Shown piece after piece: positions 6,498 through 13,826 of a stretch of DNA of 13,826 bases. The translations under genes and the position numbers were made by a program. Each line of letters opens with the position of its first letter. Position 1 is the first letter of the stretch. Under the pieces are notes generated by a model. The model worked only from the letters and a program-made list of their open reading frames with translations, made no database searches and was not told where the DNA came from. The stretch comes from Spirochaetales bacterium UBA4629 (GTDB lineage Bacteria > Spirochaetota > Spirochaetia > Sphaerochaetales > Sphaerochaetaceae): NCBI GenBank assembly GCA_002406055.1, contig DHMZ01000046.1:1-13826 (forward strand), written 5' to 3'.

Positions 6498-8330
6498 ATG
6501 TGTGGAATAGTTGGATATACTGGTCATAGAGAGGCCTCTCATATTCTTATCGAAGGTTTGAAAAAACTTGAATACAGAGGCTATGATTCATCAGGTTTAG
6601 CCGTCGAAAATAACGATGGTAATGTTGAGATTGTAAAAGCAAAGGGAAGACTCTCAGAACTTATTACTAAAACAGATAATGGCAACTCAATAAAAGGAGA
6701 GTGTGGCATTGCGCATACACGTTGGGCAACACACGGAGAACCAAGTGAGACTAATGCTCATCCTCATTGTTCTGATGATAAAACTGTTATTGCTGTTCAT
6801 AATGGTATTATTGAGAATTATAAAGAGTTAAAGGAAAAACTTCTTTCTAAGAAATATACATTCTATTCAGAAACAGACACAGAGGTTTTAACAAAACTTA
6901 TCGACTATTATTATAAAAAGTACAATGTTGGACCTATTGATGCTTTAGCAAAAATGATGGTTAGGGTTCGTGGTAGCTATGCCATAGCTGTTATGTTTAA
7001 AGATTATCCAGGAGAAATCTACATAGCAAGAAAAGATAGTCCGCTAGTTGTTGGCGTAAATAAGGATGAGACTTTCCTTGCCAGTGATGTTCCTGCAATA
7101 CTTAAGTATACAAGAGAAGTTTACTATCCAAATAACTACGAAATGGCAAGACTTGAAAAGGGCAAAGTAACTTTCTTTGATCTTAATGGGGATGTAGTTC
7201 AAAAAGAACCTACTACTATTACCTGGTCTGAATCCCAAGCAGAAAAAGATGGCTTTGAGCATTTTATGATTAAAGAAATTCATGAAGAGCCAAAGGCTTT
7301 TAGCGATACAATTAATAAGTATATAAATGGAGATCAAATAAATTTTTCTGAGTGCGGATTAACAGATGATGTTCTTTTGAATATAGACTCGCTCCGCATT
7401 GTTGCTTGTGGTTCTTCCTATCATGTAGGGCTTTGTGGTGAATATATCTTTGAAGATCTTTGCCGTGTTCCAACAAGAGTTGAAATGAGCAGTGAATATC
7501 GCTATCGTAATCCAGTCTTAAACGAAAATGAACTTGTCGTTGTTATAAGTCAATCGGGAGAGACTGCCGATACTCTTGCGGCTCTTAGACTAAGTAAGAA
7601 GATGGGAAAGAAAACATTAGCTATTGTTAATGTTATTGGCTCAACGATATCTAGAGAAGCAGATTATGTTATTTATACATTAGCAGGTCCAGAGATAGCT
7701 GTTGCTACGACAAAGGCATATCAGACACAACTGGCTGTTATTTATCTTCTTGCGATTAAACTCGCTTATCTAAAAAAGAGAATTGAGAGTGAAAAAATAT
7801 ATATTGATGAATTGAAAACTCTTAGTGAAAAGATGAAAAGTCTCTTAAAAGAAAAAGAGAAGATACAGTGGTTTAGTTCAAAATGCATGAACAAGAAGGA
7901 TGTCTTCTTTATAGGGCGTGGCCTTGATTGGGCAATCTCTGCAGAAGGTTCATTGAAGCTAAAAGAAGTTTCATATATACATAGCGAAGCATATGCATCT
8001 GGAGAATTAAAGCATGGGACAATTTCTCTAATAGAAGATGGAACGCTTGTTATAGGCGTTCTTACTCAGCCAGAGTTATATGAAAAAACAATGTCTAATA
8101 TGGTTGAGTGCAAAACAAGAGGTGCTTATCTTTTTGCTGTTACAACAAGAGGAAATTATCAAACAGAAGAGAACGTAGACTTCACAGTTTATATTCCTAA
8201 AACAAATCCCTATTTTACTGTTTCGCTTGCCATTATTCCTTTGCAACTTCTAGCATATTACATTAGTGTTGCTAAGGGACTTGATGTCGATAAACCACGT
8301 AACCTTGCAAAAAGCGTAACAGTTGAATAA
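6498..8330 (+). CDS. glmS: Glutamine--fructose-6-phosphate aminotransferase (isomerizing)
   Basis: GlmS makes glucosamine 6-phosphate from fructose 6-phosphate and glutamine, the first step to UDP-GlcNAc for peptidoglycan. The 610-residue length is normal. The N-terminal class II glutaminase starts with Met-Cys2-Gly-Ile, Cys2 being the nucleophile after Met removal; HTRWATHGEP (73-82) and HNGIIENY (101-108) are its usual motifs. Two SIS sugar-isomerase domains follow, with CGSSYHVG (304-311), SQSGETADT (351-359), AVATTKAYQTQ (401-411), the EGSLKLKE segment (483-490) and SGELKHG (501-507). The C-terminus DVDKPRNLAKSVTVE is the classic ending that caps the isomerase site. AGGGGG near 6480-6485 is the ribosome-binding site. 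Unlike many Bacillota, the region before it shows no glmS ribozyme. The thiN gene follows after about 66 bp. Confidence 0.98.
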   Translation: MCGIVGYTGHREASHILIEGLKKLEYRGYDSSGLAVENNDGNVEIVKAKGRLSELITKTDNGNSIKGECGIAHTRWATHGEPSETNAHPHCSDDKTVIAVHNGIIENYKELKEKLLSKKYTFYSETDTEVLTKLIDYYYKKYNVGPIDALAKMMVRVRGSYAIAVMFKDYPGEIYIARKDSPLVVGVNKDETFLASDVPAILKYTREVYYPNNYEMARLEKGKVTFFDLNGDVVQKEPTTITWSESQAEKDGFEHFMIKEIHEEPKAFSDTINKYINGDQINFSECGLTDDVLLNIDSLRIVACGSSYHVGLCGEYIFEDLCRVPTRVEMSSEYRYRNPVLNENELVVVISQSGETADTLAALRLSKKMGKKTLAIVNVIGSTISREADYVIYTLAGPEIAVATTKAYQTQLAVIYLLAIKLAYLKKRIESEKIYIDELKTLSEKMKSLLKEKEKIQWFSSKCMNKKDVFFIGRGLDWAISAEGSLKLKEVSYIHSEAYASGELKHGTISLIEDGTLVIGVLTQPELYEKTMSNMVECKTRGAYLFAVTTRGNYQTEENVDFTVYIPKTNPYFTVSLAIIPLQLLAYYISVAKGLDVDKPRNLAKSVTVE

Positions 8331-8396
8331 TTGCTTTGATAATAAATAATTAATAATTTAGTTAAGTTTACTTACTAAATAGAAGAGGTGTCTAAT

Positions 8397-9017
8397 TTGG
8401 CTTGTGCTGTTGTAGTCTTAGGCGGTTCAATAGAGAACTATGAAGAAATAAGAAAAAAGATTAGTAAGGATAGCTACTTTATCTATTGCGATAGAGGTTT
8501 AATCCATGAAAAAGGCTTAGACAGAAGACCAGACTTAGCTGTTGGGGACTTTGATTCTTGTCCAATTCCGGAAGGTACGGAAGTAGTTACTTTGCCTAGG
8601 AAAAAAGATGATACAGATGGGCTATATGGAGTAAAAGAGGCCATAAGAAGAGGGTATGACGAAATAACAATTCTGGGGGCAACTGGTGGAAGAATAGATC
8701 ATACTCTCGGAAATATTTATCTATTAGACTACATTTATTCAAAAGGACTTACTGGAATTATTATTGACTCCTCTTCTTCGATTGAGATTGTTGGAAAAGA
8801 AAAGAAGTACATCGAAAAATGCTATCCAGTTTTTTCTCTCATAGCCGCTTTTGGAAAAGCTGAAGGGATAGAGATTAGAGGCGCTAAGTATAATTTAGTT
8901 AACGGTACAATAGAACCAAATTTCCAATATGGAATAAGCAATGAAGTTGATAAAAGTGTTGCAGAAGTATGGGTTGAAAAGGGTAAACTCTTACTAATAA
9001 AGAATTGGAGAGAATAG
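8397..9017 (+). CDS. thiN: Thiamine pyrophosphokinase
   Basis: This cytoplasmic enzyme transfers pyrophosphate from ATP to thiamine, giving thiamine diphosphate. The 206-residue protein shows the family signature: DLAVGDFDS (about 46-54), the KDDTD stretch (70-74), GATGGRIDHTLGN (94-106) binding substrate and metal, and a C-terminal beta-rich thiamine-binding part. I chose the TTG at 8397: AGAAGAGGTG (8381-8390) is a strong Shine-Dalgarno site six bases before it, and the protein then starts MACAVVVLGG, typical of the family. A GTG at 8388 in the same frame lies inside that site, so it is unlikely. The stop abuts the ATG of the next gene, showing a shared transcript. Confidence 0.93.
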   Translation: MACAVVVLGGSIENYEEIRKKISKDSYFIYCDRGLIHEKGLDRRPDLAVGDFDSCPIPEGTEVVTLPRKKDDTDGLYGVKEAIRRGYDEITILGATGGRIDHTLGNIYLLDYIYSKGLTGIIIDSSSSIEIVGKEKKYIEKCYPVFSLIAAFGKAEGIEIRGAKYNLVNGTIEPNFQYGISNEVDKSVAEVWVEKGKLLLIKNWRE

Positions 9018-9782
9018 ATGATTACAGATAGCTATGATAAAAGTGATGCACTTATAACACCATTTATGTGCTATAAGAGAATAGAAAAGCCAATAAAAAC
9101 ATCTCTCATAATCTTTTCTCTTGAAATATATCAATATATTTTATCTTCATTTGAAACGAAGAAAATTGGATCAATGTTTCTTGCAAATGGTGAGGTTCCT
9201 ATCTACTCTTTTAAATATAAGGGAACTGAAATTGCCTTTTATCTTTCTTATATATCTTCTACTTGTGCATCAACGTTTGTTGAAGAATCTAGTGTAATTA
9301 CTGGGGCCTCAAATTATATTCTCTTTGGATCATGCGGAACCCTAGACAAAGAAAAAACAGAAGGGAAAGTTATTGTTCCAACAGAGGCTTATAGAGATGA
9401 GGGGATGAGCTATCACTATAAAGAGAAAAGTGATTATATAAAAATAAAAAACTACCATAAGCTTTCATCTTTTTTTTCTAAAAATGATATTCCATATATT
9501 GAAGGAAAAGTTTGGACAACAGATAGTTTCTATAGAGAGACAAAAGAACAGTATAAAAAGAGGAAAGAAGAAGGCTGCATAGCTGTTGAAATGGAGATAG
9601 CAGGCGTTGAGGCAGTATGCGAGTATTATGGTCTTAATCTTTATGCCTTCCTTCTCTCTGGAGATACTCTATCTGATGAAGGTTGGAGAGATAGAAACAA
9701 TCTTAAAGTCGCTAATCACTCTCTTGATAAGCTTTATTTTGCTCTTGAGTTTATTGTCAGTGAACTGAAAAACGAGTGTTAA
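9018..9782 (+). CDS. Nucleoside phosphorylase-like protein (PNP/UDP family)
   Basis: A 254-residue member of the PNP/uridine phosphorylase superfamily (PF01048), enzymes that split nucleosides with phosphate or hydrolyse them in purine, pyrimidine or SAM-derived salvage. FGSCGTL (103-109), the PTEAYRDEG segment (121-129), VEMEIAG (190-196, the Glu-Met-Glu that contacts the ribose) and LSGDTL (213-218, with the acid near the base) match the uridine-phosphorylase-like branch. It is cytoplasmic. The ATG follows the thiN stop with no gap, preceded by GGAGAG within the end of thiN. The sequence is divergent, so the nucleoside is uncertain; pairing with thiN suggests, but does not show, a role in cofactor or nucleoside salvage. 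Confidence 0.83.
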   Translation: MITDSYDKSDALITPFMCYKRIEKPIKTSLIIFSLEIYQYILSSFETKKIGSMFLANGEVPIYSFKYKGTEIAFYLSYISSTCASTFVEESSVITGASNYILFGSCGTLDKEKTEGKVIVPTEAYRDEGMSYHYKEKSDYIKIKNYHKLSSFFSKNDIPYIEGKVWTTDSFYRETKEQYKKRKEEGCIAVEMEIAGVEAVCEYYGLNLYAFLLSGDTLSDEGWRDRNNLKVANHSLDKLYFALEFIVSELKNEC

Positions 9783-9817
9783 AAAACTGTTACAAGTTTA
9801 TAAAGTTTTATAGATTT

Positions 9818-9847
9818 ATTGATTTAAATTTTATTTAGTGTTAATTT
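9818..9847 (+). promoter_or_regulatory. Weak candidate promoter for the ABC transporter genes
   Basis: TTGATT (9818-9823) lies 17-18 bp before TTAATT/TAATTT (9841-9847). Downstream, TAAAAC (9861-9866) can pair with GTTTTA (9871-9876), and TTTAAAAC (9845-9852) can pair with the same strand region, GTTTTAAA (9871-9878), just before the AGGAGG site at 9881-9886. The two pairings are mutually exclusive. The -10 is poor. Confidence 0.25.
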
Positions 9848-9891
9848 AAAACGCCTGATGTAAAACCACTGTTTTAAAATAGGAGGCATAA

Positions 9892-10596
9892 ATGCTTAGA
9901 ATAGAAAACCTTACAAAAAGCTATGGAGAAAAGAAGGCTGTTGATGATTTATCATTACATATTCTTCCTGGTGAGATTTATGGTTTTATTGGACACAATG
10001 GAGCAGGAAAGACAACTACAATAAGGAGTGTAGTTGGTATTCTTGATTTTGATAAAGGTAAAATCTATATCGATGGAAAAGATATCAAAAAAGATCCTGT
10101 AGGATGTAAAAAAGAGATTGCATACATACCAGATAATCCAGATTTGTATGATTTTATGAGTGGCATACAATATTTAAATTTTATTGGTAGCATCTTTGGC
10201 ATAGATCAAAAAGATTTGGAAGAAAGAGTCGATAAGTATGCAACACTTTTCGAAATAAAAAACGATTTACCATCTGCAATTAATCAATATTCTCATGGAA
10301 TGAAGCAGAAATTGGCTATCATTTCAGCATTAATACATAATCCAAAACTTGTGATTATGGATGAGCCTTTTGTTGGTCTTGATCCAAAAGCTGCGCATAT
10401 TTTAAAGGGACTTATGAGAGACATTTGTTCTACAGATGGTGCAATTTTCTTCTCAACGCATGTTCTTGAAGTTGCAGAAAAGCTTTGTGATAAAGTTGCC
10501 ATAATTAAAAATGGAAAACTTATTAAGAGTGGCACCATGGAAGAAGTAAAGGGTGATGAGAGTCTTGAGAGTGTCTTCTTGGAACTAGAGGAGTAA
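9892..10596 (+). CDS. ABC transporter ATP-binding protein
   Basis: A 234-residue ATPase subunit of an ABC-2-type exporter, sitting on the inner face of the membrane and driving the permease encoded next. All motifs are present: Walker A GHNGAGKT (34-41), Q-loop region near 79-83, the signature YSHGMKQK (133-140, a common variant of LSGGQ in this group), Walker B KLVIMDEP (152-159) and the H-loop His190 in FFSTHVLE. AGGAGG at 9881-9886 is an excellent ribosome-binding site. The permease gene starts three bases after its stop, so the two are surely one operon. The substrate (drug, peptide or lipid) cannot be told. Confidence 0.96.
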   Translation: MLRIENLTKSYGEKKAVDDLSLHILPGEIYGFIGHNGAGKTTTIRSVVGILDFDKGKIYIDGKDIKKDPVGCKKEIAYIPDNPDLYDFMSGIQYLNFIGSIFGIDQKDLEERVDKYATLFEIKNDLPSAINQYSHGMKQKLAIISALIHNPKLVIMDEPFVGLDPKAAHILKGLMRDICSTDGAIFFSTHVLEVAEKLCDKVAIIKNGKLIKSGTMEEVKGDESLESVFLELEE

Positions 10597-10599
10597 GCG

Positions 10600-12210
10600 A
10601 TGATAAAGCTTTTAGTTAAAAAAGAGTTTATTGCACTCTTTAGCTCATTTTTCTTAAACAGAAAGACGGGAAAGAAGAGATCAAATGTCAACTCAAAGCT
10701 ATCTATAGTTCTCTATGGACTTCTATTGCTTTTCTTATTTGCTGTATTCTTCTTTCTTTCTTACACGTTAGGTGTTGCCTTTATACCAATGGGATTAGAT
10801 TGGTTCTATTTCTCATTTCTTGGTTTAATGGCTTTGCTCTTTGGAATATTTGGCGACGTCTTTAATACCTATAAGATGCTCTATGATGCTAAAGATAACG
10901 ACTTGTTATTTTCTCTTCCAATAAAAGGAAGTCAAATTCTGCTTTCAAGAATGATTGTTGTCTTTCTCATGGGCTTCATGTATATGAGCTTAATATGGCT
11001 TCCATCCATAGTTGGTTATTGGATTATAAAGGGATGGCTTGGAGCAAAGACGATTCTTTATGTCATTGAAGAGTTATTTGTAGGATTTAGTTTAGCTTTA
11101 ATTGTCACAACTCTTACTTGTGCCCTAGGATATCTTGTTGCTCAAATATCGAAAAAGATGAAGAACAAGAATATCTTAACAGCAATTATCTCATTGCTGT
11201 TCTTTGCTCTCTACTACTTCTTCTGCATGAGATTCAGTTCAATAATTGAGGATTTGATTCAAAATGTAGATAAAGTAAGTGGAGTATTAAAAAAGTTCTA
11301 TCCTGTATATCTTTATGGATCTGCTAATAGTGGAAATCTATTACATACTTTCATTTTTATTCTGATTTCATTTGTTTTATTTGGCTTATGTTTCTACATT
11401 ATTTCCCATTCATTTATGAAACTAGCGACAAAGAGCGAAAAAACAGTAAAGAAAAAGTACAGTAAGAATGAAATCCATGTCGTATCGCAAAATAGAGCAC
11501 TATTAAACAAAGAAGCAAAAAGAGTTGTTTCTTCAACGACGTATTTTCTTAACTGTTCGCTTGGCGTTATCATAATGCCAATATTAGCAATAGTCGTAAT
11601 TATTTATTCTTCCCGCCTTAATAGTGTATTGGAGATGATAAAAGAGACAGCTATCTATTCTTTTATGCCATTATTATCTGCATCTGCAGCTACATTAATT
11701 GCCTCTTTAGGACTCTTTAGTGCACCTAGTATTTCGTTAGAAGGAAAGAATATTTGGATTTTGCAATCACTGCCAGTCGATCCAATGAAGGTACTGAGAA
11801 GCAAAGTTAACTTAGGCTTTATCTTCAATGTGTCTTCTGCAGTTATTCTTACGACAGCTCTTTCTATTGTACTTACGCATTCGCTTTTAGCTACAATTTT
11901 GAGTTTGTGCTTTGTAATTCTCTTTTGCTATTTGCATTCTCAAATTGGCTTAGTAATGAATTTGAAGCACTATTCATTTACTTGGACTAACGAGGCCATA
12001 CCTATTAAGCAAGGTTTTGCTTCTATTTTGACCATAACATTTGGCTTTATCTTTAGCTTGCTTCCATTTGGTGGATTTTATTTAGTTAAACGATGGATTA
12101 ATGTTTATGTCTATTATGGTCTTTTTATAGCTATAATGGCTCTATTAATTCTCTTAATGAACAATTGGCTAAAGAAAAAAGGAACTCTGATATTCAGATA
12201 TGCTAATTAA
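10600..12210 (+). CDS. ABC exporter permease, large two-half form
   Basis: A 536-residue membrane protein with about twelve predicted helices (first at about 34-58, last at about 505-525), the partner of the ATPase encoded just upstream (AGGAG within its 3' end is the ribosome-binding site). The two halves look alike: residues 1-20 (KEF-ALFSS-FLN) resemble 299-318 (KEAKRVVSSTTYFLN), and 95-118 (DND-LFSLPI-QILLSRM) resemble 379-402 (GKNIWILQSLPVDPMKVL). ABC-2 permeases usually have six helices and dimerise, so this one may supply both halves in one chain. Function is export of an unknown substrate. The 57-bp gap to the next gene holds a strong hairpin. Confidence 0.85.
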   Translation: MIKLLVKKEFIALFSSFFLNRKTGKKRSNVNSKLSIVLYGLLLLFLFAVFFFLSYTLGVAFIPMGLDWFYFSFLGLMALLFGIFGDVFNTYKMLYDAKDNDLLFSLPIKGSQILLSRMIVVFLMGFMYMSLIWLPSIVGYWIIKGWLGAKTILYVIEELFVGFSLALIVTTLTCALGYLVAQISKKMKNKNILTAIISLLFFALYYFFCMRFSSIIEDLIQNVDKVSGVLKKFYPVYLYGSANSGNLLHTFIFILISFVLFGLCFYIISHSFMKLATKSEKTVKKKYSKNEIHVVSQNRALLNKEAKRVVSSTTYFLNCSLGVIIMPILAIVVIIYSSRLNSVLEMIKETAIYSFMPLLSASAATLIASLGLFSAPSISLEGKNIWILQSLPVDPMKVLRSKVNLGFIFNVSSAVILTTALSIVLTHSLLATILSLCFVILFCYLHSQIGLVMNLKHYSFTWTNEAIPIKQGFASILTITFGFIFSLLPFGGFYLVKRWINVYVYYGLFIAIMALLILLMNNWLKKKGTLIFRYAN

Positions 12211-12215
12211 CGATA

Positions 12216-12264
12216 CTATCCTTGTCTCTTTTCTATTTTGGTAGTAGAAAAGAGATAGGGAGAG
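12216..12264 (+). promoter_or_regulatory. Hairpin that encloses the ribosome-binding site of the next gene
   Basis: Positions 12219-12235 (TCCTTGTCTCTTTTCTA) pair with 12245-12261 (TAGAAAAGAGATAGGGA) over 17 bp, with two G-U wobbles and no mismatch, around a nine-base loop; two more pairs (12216-12217 with 12263-12264) follow one mismatch. The 3' arm contains GGGAG, the Shine-Dalgarno site for the ATG at 12268. No T-run follows, so it is not a standard terminator. It would hide the ribosome-binding site unless opened, or could be an RNase III site. Confidence 0.75.
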
Positions 12265-12267
12265 AAT

Positions 12268-13263
12268 ATGAAGAAGAAAAAAGTCGACGATTCAATTCAC
12301 TATGTTGGAGATATTGAAAAAGCTAGCTTAAATCTCTTAAATGAAACAGAGAAAACCATCAGTGAGATGGATTCTTACTATCCACGCCTTCTAAGCTCAA
12401 GTAAAGATGAAGATTTAAAAAAAGAGGTCCAGGGAAGAAAAGATTCTCTCAAAAGAGCGAAGAAAAATGTTCTTCTTTCTTATGAAAAACTCTTTGATTT
12501 AGGCGAGGAGCTTTCAGGTAGATGGGCTGATATAGAGTCTTCATACTCAAGAAGAGGGCGTAAGCTACTTGCTCCAATCAATGCTGAGATAGATTTAAAA
12601 GAGAAGACAAAAAATCATTTTGCCCATGGAATAAACATCTACAAGATTTTGTGGCTAATCTTTATTGGCTCTTTTGCTGGAGTTATTATTGAGATGGCAT
12701 GGTGCTTTTTGCGTCACGGTTATATCGAGAGTAGACAAGGCTTTGTCTATGGGCCATTTAATCTCTTATATGGAGTTGGCGCCGCTGCCCTAACTATCTT
12801 CTTATATAAATATAGAAACCATAGTACTTGGATTTCTTTTGTTGGTGGTTTTGTTGTTGGTTCTGTGCTTGAATACATTTGTTCTTGGGGACAAGAATTA
12901 ATTGTTGGTTCTCGTAGCTGGGACTACAGTAATGTGCCTTTAAATATTAATGGTAGAATTTGCCTCTTGTATTCTCTTTTTTGGGGAGTATTAGGCGTTG
13001 TTTGGATTAAGAAAATATATCCAATAATGTCAGAACTAATATTAAAAATCCCTAATAAAATAGGAAAAATTATTACTTGGCTTCTTGTTGCTTTCTTTGT
13101 CTTTGATAGTGTTGTTTCACTTCTAGCTCTTGTTAGATGGTCAGAGAGAATTGAGTATAAAGAGCCAAAGAACAAAATTGAAATATACATGGATAAACAT
13201 TTCCCTAATGAAAGAATGGAGAGAATATATCCTAACATGGTCTTTTCAGGAGATAAAAATTGA
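12268..13263 (+). CDS. CmpB-type (PF06541) membrane protein, copy 1
   Basis: A 331-residue protein with a charged helical N-terminal part (about 1-120, probably coiled coil and cytoplasmic, including YEKLFDLGEELSGRWADIE at 72-90) and about five membrane helices (124-144, 163-181, 187-210, 228-248, 266-290). The membrane part matches the family named putative ABC transporter permease CmpB (PF06541), with FIGSFAGVIIEM, GYIESRQGFVYGPFN (151-165), EYICSW (202-207) and SWDYSNVPLNINGRICLLYS (217-236). Real function is not established. The gene follows the ABC exporter genes and a related copy starts at its stop codon, so it may be an accessory part of that exporter, which is inference. Translation is probably controlled by the hairpin at 12216-12264. 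Confidence 0.87.
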   Translation: MKKKKVDDSIHYVGDIEKASLNLLNETEKTISEMDSYYPRLLSSSKDEDLKKEVQGRKDSLKRAKKNVLLSYEKLFDLGEELSGRWADIESSYSRRGRKLLAPINAEIDLKEKTKNHFAHGINIYKILWLIFIGSFAGVIIEMAWCFLRHGYIESRQGFVYGPFNLLYGVGAAALTIFLYKYRNHSTWISFVGGFVVGSVLEYICSWGQELIVGSRSWDYSNVPLNINGRICLLYSLFWGVLGVVWIKKIYPIMSELILKIPNKIGKIITWLLVAFFVFDSVVSLLALVRWSERIEYKEPKNKIEIYMDKHFPNERMERIYPNMVFSGDKN

Positions 13264-13826
13264 AAGAAAAAGAAAAATGAGGTACTCGATATAACAACAG
13301 ATGTTGAAGAGAAGAGTTTATCTCTTCTTGAGAGTACTGAAAAAACAGCTAAAGAGCTTCAAGATGAATTATTTCCATCTCTGCTATCTGGCCCAGAAAA
13401 AAAATATAGAGCCAATTGTAAAAGCTAAGAAGAGAAGCTATAAGAGAGCAAGGAAAAACATCATAAAGTCATATGAGAAGCTCTTTGAGCTTTCTGATGA
13501 ACTGTCTGGGCGCTGGGCCGATATTAAGCAATCATCAAAAGTTAAAATTTCAGGAATCGTTAATGCGAAAATAGATGAAAATGAACGCAGTAATAACCAT
13601 TTCTCTAGAGGAATTAATTCATATAAGTTACTTTGGATTTTTTATATAGGATCCTTTGGCGGTGTAATACTAGAGATGTTTTGGTGCTACCTACAAAATG
13701 GTTATATAGAGAGTAGACAAGGCTTAATATATGGACCTTTCAACATTTTGTATGGCTTTGGTGCTGTTGCTCTTTCATACTTCTTGTATCGCTTCCGTAA
13801 TCATTCAGATTGGGTGTCTTTTCTTG
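13260..13826 (+). pseudogene. CmpB-type membrane protein, copy 2, frameshifted and cut by window end
   Basis: After two corrections the reading matches copy 1 along its whole length to the window end: EVLDITTDVEEKSLSLLEST, then YEKLFELSDELSGRWADI, then GYIESRQGLIYGPFNILYG and FRNHSDW. Likely start is TTG at 13260, overlapping the TGA of copy 1, with AGGAGA (13248-13253) six bases before. From there the frame hits TGA at 13278 unless one base is dropped in the A-runs at 13263-13277. A second +1 shift lies at the A8 run 13397-13404: without it the frame ends at TAA 13426. Dropping one A at each place restores a single ORF. It is either a young pseudogene, an assembly error at homopolymers, or, less likely, frameshift-controlled. 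The 3' end lies outside the window. Confidence 0.75.

Noticed and set aside
13260..13428. Programmed ribosomal frameshifting in copy 2 of the CmpB-type gene.
   Set aside because: Two independent shifts in one short gene, without a visible slippery heptamer plus downstream structure at both, make decay or sequencing error more likely.

Overview
The window is AT-rich, low-GC bacterial DNA, most likely from a member of the Bacillota (Clostridia- or Erysipelotrichia-like). The grounds are A/T-rich codon use, strong purine-rich Shine-Dalgarno sites, occasional TTG starts, TGG for Trp with TGA as stop, a Bacillus-type PHO box and a Bacillota-style set of proteins. The species cannot be fixed from the sequence. 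I see no rRNA, tRNA, CRISPR array, insertion sequence or phage gene; this looks like ordinary chromosome.

Left part, minus strand (about 1-3950). A membrane-anchored XRE-family regulator (125-589) stands alone. Upstream of it on the same strand lies a probable operon: alkaline phosphatase lipoprotein (2194-3786), a YibE/F-like membrane protein (961-2139) and a DUF4177-like small protein (807-971). In front of the phosphatase are four or five TTHACA-type repeats at 11-12 bp spacing, then a TATAAA -10 box. This is the layout of a PhoP-activated, phosphate-starvation promoter. A 10-bp hairpin that pairs fully only in the minus-strand RNA separates the phosphatase from the YibE/F gene, and a possible terminator lies past the DUF4177-like gene.

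Middle part, plus strand (4036-6284). A MATE-family efflux pump, a nitroreductase-family flavoprotein and a small, very charged unknown protein are followed by a strong intrinsic terminator at 6248-6284.

Next comes glmS (6498-8330), whose upstream region shows no recognisable glmS ribozyme but does hold a long imperfect inverted repeat. It is followed by thiamine pyrophosphokinase (thiN) and, directly abutting, a nucleoside-phosphorylase-like protein. These three may share a transcript.

Right part (9892-13826). An ABC exporter is encoded as an ATPase and a 536-residue permease that appears to be two fused half-permeases. Then come two tandem copies of a CmpB-type (PF06541) membrane protein. 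The first is intact, and its ribosome-binding site lies inside a 17-bp stem. The second runs off the window end and is interrupted by two +1 shifts, both at A-runs. The tandem CmpB pair with its structured leader, and the PHO-box operon, are the most rewarding parts of the window. I see no complete new defence or mobile system.
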